A stretch of 64,000 bases of DNA from Daphnia carinata (taxonomy: Eukaryota; Arthropoda; Branchiopoda; Diplostraca; Daphniidae). Positions within the stretch are counted from its first letter, which is position 1. Every line of letters begins with the position of its first letter. The DNA lies in NCBI RefSeq assembly GCF_022539665.2, contig NC_081340.1:124001-188000 (forward strand), in the 5' to 3' direction. Below are positions 47,238-56,926 of the stretch, one piece after another. A program made the translations under genes and the position numbers. The notes under the pieces were generated by a model, which made no database searches, had not been told where the DNA came from, and saw nothing but the letters and a program-made list of their open reading frames with translations.

Positions 47238-47581
47238 CAAAACTTTTATATCCACCTAGCCGTTTTTGGATGAATCACAGGGAAGTACGAACCATCTCGC
47301 GGTAAATTCTAGTATTTTCTAAAACGCCACCTAGTGGTCAGTTTTGAAATTTCATCTTCTATAAACTAAAGGTATTTTAAAACGAAATACAAAAAGAATG
47401 GTGCATTTCCGTGAGAAAAGTGACCTCTTTAAAGAAAGTGAATTTTATTTGTTTGCATTTTTGTGGTTGACCGAACGCGATGGTTACCAGTCCAATATCC
47501 TTAACTATATAAATCAATTGTACTTGTGCTGGTTTTAATGGACATTACTGGAGTGTATTCATTTTATTTTGGAACTGAATT

Positions 47582-47701
47582 GTCAACGGCCATACCACGT
47601 AGAACACACCAGGTCTCGTCAGCTCCAGGAAGTTAAGCTACGTCGGGTTCCGTTAGTACCTAGATGGGTGACCGCTTGGGAATACGGGATGCTGTTGGCA
47701 T
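47582..47701 (+). rRNA. 5S rRNA gene C19, variant
   Basis: Carries A26C, T30A and T31G, the same three changes as A7 in the opposite array, but with the consensus 3' strand of helix III. Confidence 0.84.
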
Positions 47702-48045
47702 CAAAACTTTTATATCCACCTAGCCGTTTTTGGATGAATCACAGGGAAGTACGAACCATCTCGCGGTAAATTCTAGTATTTTCTAAAACGCCACCTAGTG
47801 GTCAGTTTTGAAATTTCATCTTCTATAAACTAAAGGTATTTTAAAACGAAATACAAAAAGAATGGTGCATTTCCGTGAGAAAAGTGACCTCTTTAAAGAA
47901 AGTGAATTTTATTTGTTTGCATTTTTGTGGTTGACCGAACGCGATGGTTACCAGTCCAATATCCTTAACTATATAAATCAATTGTACTTGTGCTGGTTTT
48001 AATGGACATTACTGGAGTGTATTCATTTTATTTTGGAACTGAATT

Positions 48046-48165
48046 GTCAACGGCCATACCACGTAGAACAAACCTTGTCTCGTCAGCTCCAGGAAGTTAA
48101 GCTACGTCGGGTTCCGTTAGTACCTAGATGGGTGACCGCTTGGGAATACGGGATGCTGTTGGCAT
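48046..48165 (+). rRNA. 5S rRNA gene C20
   Basis: Consensus gene. Confidence 0.86.
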
Positions 48166-48509
48166 CAAAACTTTTATATCCACCTAGCCGTTTTTGGATG
48201 AATCACAGGGAAGTACGAACCATCTCGCGGTAAATTCTAGTATTTTCTAAAACGCCACCTAGTGGTCAGTTTTGAAATTTCATCTTCTATAAACTAAAGG
48301 TATTTTAAAACGAAATACAAAAAGAATGGTGCATTTCTGTGAGAAAAGTGACCTCTTTAAAGAAAGTGAATTTTATTTGTTTGCATTTTTGTGGTTGACC
48401 GAACGCGATGGTTACCAGTCCAATATCCTTAACTATATAAATCAATTGTACTTGTGCTGGTTTTAATGGACATTACTGGAGTGTATTCATTTTATTTTGG
48501 AACTGAATT

Positions 48510-48629
48510 GTCAACGGCCATACCACGTAGAACAAACCTTGTCTCGTCAGCTCCAGGAAGTTAAGCTACGTCGGGTTCCGTTAGTACCTAGATGGGTGAC
48601 CGCTTGGGAATACGGGATGCTGTTGGCAT
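48510..48629 (+). rRNA. 5S rRNA gene C21
   Basis: Consensus gene; following spacer has a B-type patch (CTCCTTCCAACTAAAG). Confidence 0.86.
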
Positions 48630-48973
48630 CAAAACTTTTATATCCACCTAGCCGTTTTTGGATGAATCACAGGGAAGTACGAACCATCTCGCGGTGAATT
48701 CTAGTATTTTCTAAAACGCCACCTAGTGGTCAGTTTTGAAATTTCATCTCCTTCCAACTAAAGATTTTTTAAAACGAAATACAAAAAGAATGGTGCATTT
48801 CCGTGAGAAAAGTGACCTCTTTAAAGAAAGTGAATTTTATATGTTTGCATTTTTGTGGTTGACCGAACGCGATGGTTACCAGTCCAATATCCTTAACTAT
48901 ATAAATCAATTGTACTTGTGCTGGTTTTAATGGACATTACTGGAGTGTATTCATTTTATTTTGGAACTGAATT

Positions 48974-49093
48974 GTCAACGGCCATACCACGTAGAACAAA
49001 CCTTGTCTCGTCAGCTCCAGGAAGTTAAGCTACGTCGGGTTCCGTTAGTACCTAGATGGGTGACCGCTTGGGAATACGGGATGCTGTTGGCAT
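48974..49093 (+). rRNA. 5S rRNA gene C22
   Basis: Consensus gene. Confidence 0.86.
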
Positions 49094-49433
49094 CAAAACT
49101 TTTATATCCACCTAGCCGTTTTTGGATGAATCACAGGGAAGTACGAACCATCTCGCGGTGAATTCTAGTATTTTCTAAAACGCCACCTAGTGGTCAGTTT
49201 TGAAATTTCATCTTCTATAAAAAGGTTTTTAAAACGAGAATACAAAAGAATGGTACATTTCCGTGAGAAAAGTGACCTCTTTAAAGAAAGTGAATTTTAT
49301 TTGTTTGCATTTTTGTGGTTGACCGAACGCGATGGTTACCAGTCCAATATCCTTAACTATATAAATCAATTGTACTTGTGCTGGTTTTAATGGACATTAC
49401 TGGAGTGTATTCATTTTATTTTGGAACTGAATT

Positions 49434-49553
49434 GTCAACGGCCATACCACGTAGAACAAACCTTGTCTCGTCAGCTCCAGGAAGTTAAGCTACGTCGGGT
49501 TCCGTTAGTACCTAGATGGGTGACCGCTTGGGAATACGGGATGCTGTTGGCAT
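49434..49553 (+). rRNA. 5S rRNA gene C23
   Basis: Consensus gene; followed by the first shortened spacer. Confidence 0.86.
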
Positions 49554-49716
49554 CAAAACTTTTATATCCACCTAGCCGTTTTTGGATGAATCACAGGGAA
49601 GTACGAACCATCTCGTGGTGAATTCTAGTATTTTCTAAAACGCCACCTAGTGGTCAGTTTTGAAATTTCATCTTCTATAAACTAAAGGTATTTTAAAACG
49701 AAATACAAAAAGAAAT

Positions 49717-49744
49717 CACTCCAGTAATGGACATTACTGGAGTG
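49717..49744. repeat. 28-bp perfect hairpin at short-unit junction
   Basis: CACTCCAGTAATG and CATTACTGGAGTG are exact inverted arms around GA. The right arm is ordinary 5' flank of the gene; the left arm is an added inverted copy replacing about 127 bp of spacer. Seven more copies lie at 50520, 51319, 52120, 52921, 53722, 54523 and 55324. Confidence 0.9.
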
Positions 49745-49770
49745 TATTCATTTTATTTTGGAACTGAATT

Positions 49771-49890
49771 GTCAACGGCCATACCACGTAGAACAAACCT
49801 TGTCTAGTCAGCTCCAGGAAGTTAAGCTACGTCGGGTTCCGTTAGTACCTAGATGGGTGACCGCTTGGGAATACGGGATGCTGTTGGCAT
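49771..49890 (+). rRNA. 5S rRNA gene C24 (short unit)
   Basis: First gene behind a hairpin junction; C36A in loop C. Confidence 0.84.
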
Positions 49891-50236
49891 CAAAACTTTT
49901 ATATCCACCTAGCCGTTTTTGAATGAATCACAGGGAAGTACGAACCATCTCGCGGTGAATTCTAGTATTTTCTAAAACGCGACCTAGTGGTCAGTTTTGA
50001 AATTTCATCTCCTTCCAACTAAAAGGTTTTTTAAAACGAGAACACAAAAGGTATGGTACATTTCCGTGAGAAAAGTGACCTCTTTAAAGAAAGTGAATTT
50101 TATTTGTTTGCATTTTTGTGGTTGACCGAACGCGATGGTTACCAGTCCAATATCCTTAACTATATAAATCAATTGTACTTGTGCTGGTTTTAATGGACAT
50201 TACTGGAGTGTATTCATTTTATTTTGGAACTGAATT

Positions 50237-50356
50237 GTCAACGGCCATACCACGTAGAACAAACCTTGTCTCGTCATCTCCAGGAAGTTAAGCTACGTCG
50301 GGTTCCGTTAGTACCTAGATGGGTGACCGCTTGGGAATACGGGATGCTGTTGGCAT
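50237..50356 (+). rRNA. 5S rRNA gene C25 (long)
   Basis: G41T. Confidence 0.84.
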
Positions 50357-50573
50357 CAAAACTTTTATATCCACCTAGCCGTTTTTGGATGAATCACAGG
50401 GAAGTACGAACCATCTCGCGGAGAATTCTAGTATTTTCTAAAACGCCACCTAGTGGTCAGTTTTGAAATTTTATCTTCTATAAACTAAAGGTATTTTAAA
50501 ACGAAATACAAAAAGAAATCACTCCAGTAATGGACATTACTGGAGTGTATTCATTTTATTTTGGAACTGAATT

Positions 50574-50691
50574 GAACGGCCATACCACGTATAACAAACC
50601 TTGTCTCGTCAGCTCCAGGTAGTTAAGCTACGTCGGGTTCCGTTAGTACCTAGATGGGTGACCGCTTGGGAATACGGGATGCTGTTGGCAT
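50574..50691 (+). rRNA. 5S rRNA gene C26 (short unit, 2-nt deletion)
   Basis: Lacks TC at nt 2-3, so 118 nt; also G21T and A49T. Helix I is weakened. Confidence 0.8.
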
Positions 50692-51035
50692 CAAAACTTT
50701 TATATCCACCTAGCTGTTTTTGAATGAATCACAGGGAAGTACGAACAATCTCGCGGTGAATTCTAGTATTTTCTAAGACGCCACCTAGTGGTCAGTTTTG
50801 AAATTTCATCTTCTATAAACTAAAGGTATTTTAAAACGAAATACAAAAAGAATGGTGCATTTCCGTGAGAAAAGTGACCTCTTTAAAGAAAGTGAATTTT
50901 ATTTGTTTGCATTTTTGTGGTTGACCGAACGCGATGGTTACCAGTCCAATATCCTTAACTATATAAATCAATTGTACTTGTGCTGGTTTTAATGGACATT
51001 ACTGGAGTGTATTCATTTTATTTTGGAACTGAATT

Positions 51036-51155
51036 GTCAACGGCCATACCACGTAGAACAAACCTTGTCTCGTCATCTCCAGGAAGTTAAGCTACGTCGG
51101 GTTCCGTTAGTACCTAGATGGGTGACCGCTTGGGAATACGGGATGCTGTTGGCAT
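51036..51155 (+). rRNA. 5S rRNA gene C27 (long)
   Basis: G41T. Confidence 0.84.
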
Positions 51156-51372
51156 CAAAACTTTTATATCCACCTAGCCGTTTTTGGATGAATCACAGGG
51201 AAGTACGAACCATCTCGCGGAGAATTCTAGTATTTTCTAAAACGCCACCTAGTGGTCAGTTTTGAAATTTTATCTTCTATAAACTAAAGGTATTTTAAAA
51301 CGAAATACAAAAAGAAATCACTCCAGTAATGGACATTACTGGAGTGTATTCATTTTATTTTGGAACTGAATT

Positions 51373-51492
51373 GTCAACGGCCATACCACGTATAACAAAC
51401 CTTGTCTCGTCAGCTCCAGGTAGTTAAGCTACGTCGGGTTCCGTTAGTACCTAGATGGGTGACCGCTTGGGAATACGGGATGCTGTTGGCAT
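51373..51492 (+). rRNA. 5S rRNA gene C28 (short unit)
   Basis: G21T, A49T. Confidence 0.83.
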
Positions 51493-51836
51493 CAAAACTT
51501 TTATATCCACCTAGCTGTTTTTGAATGAATCACAGGGAAGTACGAACAATCTCGCGGTGAATTCTAGTATTTTCTAAGACGCCACCTAGTGGTCAGTTTT
51601 GAAATTTCATCTTCTATAAACTAAAGGTATTTTAAAACGAAATACAAAAAGAATGGTGCATTTCCGTGAGAAAAGTGACCTCTTTAAAGAAAGTGAATTT
51701 TATTTGTTTGCATTTTTGTGGTTGACCGAACGCGATGGTTACCAGTCCAATATCCTTAACTATATAAATCAATTGTACTTGTGCTGGTTTTAATGGACAT
51801 TACTGGAGTGTATTCATTTTATTTTGGAACTGAATT

Positions 51837-51956
51837 GTCAACGGCCATACCACGTAGAACAAACCTTGTCTCGTCATCTCCAGGAAGTTAAGCTACGTCG
51901 GGTTCCGTTAGTACCTAGATGGGTGACCGCTTGGGAATACGGGATGCTGTTGGCAT
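51837..51956 (+). rRNA. 5S rRNA gene C29 (long)
   Basis: G41T. Confidence 0.84.
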
Positions 51957-52173
51957 CAAAACTTTTATATCCACCTAGCCGTTTTTGGATGAATCACAGG
52001 GAAGTACGAACCATCTCGCGGAGAATTCTAGTATTTTCTAAAACGCCACCTAGTGGTCAGTTTTGAAATTTTATCTTCTATAAACTAAAGGTATTTTAAA
52101 ACGAAATACAAAAAGAAATCACTCCAGTAATGGACATTACTGGAGTGTATTCATTTTATTTTGGAACTGAATT

Positions 52174-52293
52174 GTCAACGGCCATACCACGTATAACAAA
52201 CCTTGTCTCGTCAGCTCCAGGTAGTTAAGCTACGTCGGGTTCCGTTAGTACCTAGATGGGTGACCGCTTGGGAATACGGGATGCTGTTGGCAT
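52174..52293 (+). rRNA. 5S rRNA gene C30 (short unit)
   Basis: G21T, A49T. Confidence 0.83.
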
Positions 52294-52637
52294 CAAAACT
52301 TTTATATCCACCTAGCTGTTTTTGAATGAATCACAGGGAAGTACGAACAATCTCGCGGTGAATTCTAGTATTTTCTAAGACGCCACCTAGTGGTCAGTTT
52401 TGAAATTTCATCTTCTATAAACTAAAGGTATTTTAAAACGAAATACAAAAAGAATGGTGCATTTCCGTGAGAAAAGTGACCTCTTTAAAGAAAGTGAATT
52501 TTATTTGTTTGCATTTTTGTGGTTGACCGAACGCGATGGTTACCAGTCCAATATCCTTAACTATATAAATCAATTGTACTTGTGCTGGTTTTAATGGACA
52601 TTACTGGAGTGTATTCATTTTATTTTGGAACTGAATT

Positions 52638-52757
52638 GTCAACGGCCATACCACGTAGAACAAACCTTGTCTCGTCATCTCCAGGAAGTTAAGCTACGTC
52701 GGGTTCCGTTAGTACCTAGATGGGTGACCGCTTGGGAATACGGGATGCTGTTGGCAT
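52638..52757 (+). rRNA. 5S rRNA gene C31 (long)
   Basis: G41T. Confidence 0.84.
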
Positions 52758-52974
52758 CAAAACTTTTATATCCACCTAGCCGTTTTTGGATGAATCACAG
52801 GGAAGTACGAACCATCTCGCGGAGAATTCTAGTATTTTCTAAAACGCCACCTAGTGGTCAGTTTTGAAATTTTATCTTCTATAAACTAAAGGTATTTTAA
52901 AACGAAATACAAAAAGAAATCACTCCAGTAATGGACATTACTGGAGTGTATTCATTTTATTTTGGAACTGAATT

Positions 52975-53094
52975 GTCAACGGCCATACCACGTATAACAA
53001 ACCTTGTCTCGTCAGCTCCAGGTAGTTAAGCTACGTCGGGTTCCGTTAGTACCTAGATGGGTGACCGCTTGGGAATACGGGATGCTGTTGGCAT
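52975..53094 (+). rRNA. 5S rRNA gene C32 (short unit)
   Basis: G21T, A49T. Confidence 0.83.
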
Positions 53095-53438
53095 CAAAAC
53101 TTTTATATCCACCTAGCTGTTTTTGAATGAATCACAGGGAAGTACGAACAATCTCGCGGTGAATTCTAGTATTTTCTAAGACGCCACCTAGTGGTCAGTT
53201 TTGAAATTTCATCTTCTATAAACTAAAGGTATTTTAAAACGAAATACAAAAAGAATGGTGCATTTCCGTGAGAAAAGTGACCTCTTTAAAGAAAGTGAAT
53301 TTTATTTGTTTGCATTTTTGTGGTTGACCGAACGCGATGGTTACCAGTCCAATATCCTTAACTATATAAATCAATTGTACTTGTGCTGGTTTTAATGGAC
53401 ATTACTGGAGTGTATTCATTTTATTTTGGAACTGAATT

Positions 53439-53558
53439 GTCAACGGCCATACCACGTAGAACAAACCTTGTCTCGTCATCTCCAGGAAGTTAAGCTACGT
53501 CGGGTTCCGTTAGTACCTAGATGGGTGACCGCTTGGGAATACGGGATGCTGTTGGCAT
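53439..53558 (+). rRNA. 5S rRNA gene C33 (long)
   Basis: G41T. Confidence 0.84.
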
Positions 53559-53775
53559 CAAAACTTTTATATCCACCTAGCCGTTTTTGGATGAATCACA
53601 GGGAAGTACGAACCATCTCGCGGAGAATTCTAGTATTTTCTAAAACGCCACCTAGTGGTCAGTTTTGAAATTTTATCTTCTATAAACTAAAGGTATTTTA
53701 AAACGAAATACAAAAAGAAATCACTCCAGTAATGGACATTACTGGAGTGTATTCATTTTATTTTGGAACTGAATT

Positions 53776-53895
53776 GTCAACGGCCATACCACGTATAACA
53801 AACCTTGTCTCGTCAGCTCCAGGAAGTTAAGCTACGTCGGGTTCCGTTAGTACCTAGATGGGTGACCGCTTGGGAATACGGGATGCTGTTGGCAT
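53776..53895 (+). rRNA. 5S rRNA gene C34 (short unit)
   Basis: G21T but consensus A49, unlike the other short-unit genes. Confidence 0.83.
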
Positions 53896-54239
53896 CAAAA
53901 CTTTTATATCCACCTAGCTGTTTTTGAATGAATCACAGGGAAGTACGAACAATCTCGCGGTGAATTCTAGTATTTTCTAAGACGCCACCTAGTGGTCAGT
54001 TTTGAAATTTCATCTTCTATAAACTAAAGGTATTTTAAAACGAAATACAAAAAGAATGGTGCATTTCCGTGAGAAAAGTGACCTCTTTAAAGAAAGTGAA
54101 TTTTATTTGTTTGCATTTTTGTGGTTGACCGAACGCGATGGTTACCAGTCCAATATCCTTAACTATATAAATCAATTGTACTTGTGCTGGTTTTAATGGA
54201 CATTACTGGAGTGTATTCATTTTATTTTGGAACTGAATT

Positions 54240-54359
54240 GTCAACGGCCATACCACGTAGAACAAACCTTGTCTCGTCATCTCCAGGAAGTTAAGCTACG
54301 TCGGGTTCCGTTAGTACCTAGATGGGTGACCGCTTGGGAATACGGGATGCTGTTGGCAT
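54240..54359 (+). rRNA. 5S rRNA gene C35 (long)
   Basis: G41T. Confidence 0.84.
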
Positions 54360-54576
54360 CAAAACTTTTATATCCACCTAGCCGTTTTTGGATGAATCAC
54401 AGGGAAGTACGAACCATCTCGCGGAGAATTCTAGTATTTTCTAAAACGCCACCTAGTGGTCAGTTTTGAAATTTTATCTTCTATAAACTAAAGGTATTTT
54501 AAAACGAAATACAAAAAGAAATCACTCCAGTAATGGACATTACTGGAGTGTATTCATTTTATTTTGGAACTGAATT

Positions 54577-54696
54577 GTCAACGGCCATACCACGTATAAC
54601 AAACCTTGTCTCGTCAGCTCCAGGTAGTTAAGCTACGTCGGGTTCCGTTAGTACCTAGATGGGTGACCGCTTGGGAATACGGGATGCTGTTGGCAT
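54577..54696 (+). rRNA. 5S rRNA gene C36 (short unit)
   Basis: G21T, A49T; 3' flank reads CAAAGCTTTT, terminator kept. Confidence 0.83.
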
Positions 54697-55040
54697 CAAA
54701 GCTTTTATATCCACCTAGCTGTTTTTGAATGAATCACAGGGAAGTACGAACCATCTCGCGGTGAATTCTAGTATTTTCTAAAACGCCACCTAGTGGTCAG
54801 TTTTGAAATTTCATCTTCTATAAACTAAAGGTATTTTAAAACGAAATACAAAAAGAATGGTGCATTTCCGTGAGAAAAGTGACCTCTTTAAAGAAAGTGA
54901 ATTTTATTTGTTTGCATTTTTGTGGTTGACCGAACGCGATGGTTACCAGTCCAATATCCTTAACTATATAAATCAATTGTACTTGTGCTGGTTTTAATGG
55001 ACATTACTGGAGTGTATTCATTTTATTTTGGAACTGAATT

Positions 55041-55160
55041 GTCAACGGCCATACCACGTAGAACAAACCTTGTCTCGTCATCTCCAGGAAGTTAAGCTAC
55101 GTCGGGTTCCGTTAGTACCTAGATGGGTGACCGCTTGGGAATACGGGATGCTGTTGGCAT
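55041..55160 (+). rRNA. 5S rRNA gene C37 (long)
   Basis: G41T. Confidence 0.84.
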
Positions 55161-55377
55161 CAAAACTTTTATATCCACCTAGCCGTTTTTGGATGAATCA
55201 CAGGGAAGTACGAACCATCTCGCGGAGAATTCTAGTATTTTCTAAAACGCCACCTAGTGGTCAGTTTTGAAATTTTATCTTCTATAAACTAAAGGTATTT
55301 TAAAACGAAATACAAAAAGAAATCACTCCAGTAATGGACATTACTGGAGTGTATTCATTTTATTTTGGAACTGAATT

Positions 55378-55410
55378 GTCAACGGCCATACCACGTATAA
55401 CAAACCTTGT
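55378..55410 (+). pseudogene. 5S gene C38, first 33 nt, cut at gap before the LINE
   Basis: Short-unit type (G21T). It stops at nt 33 where the Ns begin; the LINE follows the gap and 5S sequence resumes at nt 51 after the LINE tail, so this is probably the left half of a LINE-interrupted gene. Confidence 0.8.
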
Positions 55411-55510
55411 NNNNNNNNNNNNNNNNNNNNNNNNNNNNNNNNNNNNNNNNNNNNNNNNNNNNNNNNNNNNNNNNNNNNNNNNNNNNNNNNNNNNNNNNNN
55501 NNNNNNNNNN
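55411..55510. other. Assembly gap 3 (100 N)
   Basis: Hides the 5' junction of the LINE; true size unknown. Confidence 0.99.
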
Positions 55511-55616
55511 TCCATCAACAACTAATTCACATCTCAGTTTGCCCTTCTGCACAAATTCATACAAAAATAAACAAAAAAACAAAAAAAAAAGCACAATTGC
55601 ACTCTTCGAACGTAAA
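55511..55616 (+). other. Visible LINE 5' UTR
   Basis: A-rich leader between the gap and ORF1, with two A-runs; the true 5' end lies in the gap. Confidence 0.6.
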
Positions 55617-56897
55617 ATGGAAATCAAAAGGGAAAAGACACTATTTTTCAGCTTCAAGGAGGTTGACTTTGTTCCACTTGAAATTGAGGTTCATAGATGG
55701 TTCATGAAACTGGGGATAGTCGACGACCAATTGATTGTTATAGATCTTCACTATCACACCAAAAATGTTGTCGCAAAGTTTCGTCACCAGCATCAGTTTG
55801 AAATGTTTTTCAAACGTCATTCTCAAGGAATCCCATTCGAGAAACATGGAAAGATACACATCATACCGGTGTTCATGGCCGGCAGTCCTTGGAAAAAAGT
55901 CCAAATTAAATATGTACCGGACGAAATGGACATTAAAGTTTTTCACAAAATTCTGGAGCCTTATGGAAAAATAAAAAAAATTGAATTTGAAATACCAGCG
56001 TTAGACCTTCTGAAAACTAAAAGGGAAAAATTAACAGTTGAAATGATTGTCACAAAGAATATTCCGTCATTTATTTCAGTTATGGAAAATCGATTTGCGA
56101 TTTCCTATACAGGCCAAATAAAAACGTGTGCCAGGTGCGACTCAGAAGATCACGAAGCTAGACATTGTGAGGCTGGAAGGAAATCCTACAGCCAAGCAGT
56201 GGGAGGCAGCCCTGCGTTCACTTCGGCAATTAATGCTCTGCAGGACATTGTAAATGAGGCAGAACATGCCCAGACAAATAAGAATATGGGACTACCAATG
56301 GTAGCAAAAACCCATGAAACTGAAATATCGGAATCAGAAATAGAAGAAGAAGAGCAATATAACAAGAAAAGAGAAAGGAAAGTATCAGATGATTCGGAAG
56401 AAAAAGGAAAAAGAGAAGAAAAATGCAAGAGAATCAGGAAGAGAGTAAAACCTAATGTTAAAGCAGGAAGAAAAGATATTGGTGAACAACAAAAGAAAAA
56501 TTTCAATCAAAACAAGGACAAACATGAAATTTCTGAAAAAGATCAGCCAAGTGTAGTCCAGTGGACAGAAACCAATATTCAGAAAAATTCAGATATAGGG
56601 AACTCACCGACTGAAGAAGAAATAAATAAGGAATGGCCTTGCAGCTCAGGAGAAGTAGAAGTTGCAAAGCAAGTGGATAGCGAATTGCGTGAAAGTAATT
56701 CTCCGGAAAATGTAGAAACAATAAACTTAACAGGGGGAAAGGAGAAATCAGATAAGGAAGAAGAGGAAGATAAGGGAAATGAAAAGGAAAAAAATATAGC
56801 TCGTTTTAGAAAAAATAACACAGATACGTATCAAAACATTGAAATAGACGGTGAAAACCCAAGCCCCCAAAACACAAATTTTACACCAATACTTTAA
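55617..56897 (+). CDS. LINE ORF1 protein (zinc-knuckle RNA-binding)
   Basis: 426 codons from ATG 55617. The frame is open upstream into the gap, but only this ATG precedes the structured domain. Residues about 80-150 look like an RRM-type fold (VQIKYVPDEMD..., FHKILEPYGKIKKIEFE). A CCHC knuckle follows at C171, C174, H179, C184. The C-terminal half is low-complexity, rich in Glu and Lys, and likely disordered. By family knowledge ORF1p coats the LINE RNA. The stop lies 29 bp before ORF2. Intact in this copy. Confidence 0.88.
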   Translation: MEIKREKTLFFSFKEVDFVPLEIEVHRWFMKLGIVDDQLIVIDLHYHTKNVVAKFRHQHQFEMFFKRHSQGIPFEKHGKIHIIPVFMAGSPWKKVQIKYVPDEMDIKVFHKILEPYGKIKKIEFEIPALDLLKTKREKLTVEMIVTKNIPSFISVMENRFAISYTGQIKTCARCDSEDHEARHCEAGRKSYSQAVGGSPAFTSAINALQDIVNEAEHAQTNKNMGLPMVAKTHETEISESEIEEEEQYNKKRERKVSDDSEEKGKREEKCKRIRKRVKPNVKAGRKDIGEQQKKNFNQNKDKHEISEKDQPSVVQWTETNIQKNSDIGNSPTEEEINKEWPCSSGEVEVAKQVDSELRESNSPENVETINLTGGKEKSDKEEEEDKGNEKEKNIARFRKNNTDTYQNIEIDGENPSPQNTNFTPIL

Positions 56898-56926
56898 AAG
56901 GGTTCTTCTATTCAAAACATATTTTT

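Larger units (their letters stand above)
39034..55410 (+). repeat. 5S rDNA tandem array C (37 full genes, 1 cut)
   Basis: Plus-strand units of about 464 bp. Most of C1-C20 carry the TAAATTCTAG spacer subtype of array A units A10-A22; C21-C23 have TGAATTCTAG. From C24 on, long (about 464) and short (337) units alternate as an 801-bp repeat. The C2-C3 interval is only 436 bp owing to a spacer deletion near 39948. Array starts with scrambled 5S pieces: gene nt 79-98 at 39034-39053, then AT-rich filler, then AATACGG, then spacer. Confidence 0.93.
50237..55410 (+). repeat. 801-bp two-gene higher-order repeat
   Basis: Long-unit genes at 50237, 51036, 51837, 52638, 53439, 54240 and 55041 alternate with short-unit genes at 50574, 51373, 52174, 52975, 53776 and 54577; 55378 is cut by the gap. 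Long genes share G41T; most short genes share G21T and A49T. Period is 801 bp, 799 in the first where two bases are lost. Confidence 0.92.

Noticed and set aside
48736..49390. Further small reading frames in the 5S spacer (64-70 aa)
   Set aside because: Present only where point changes remove stops; no domain, no consistent start, disrupted in most units.
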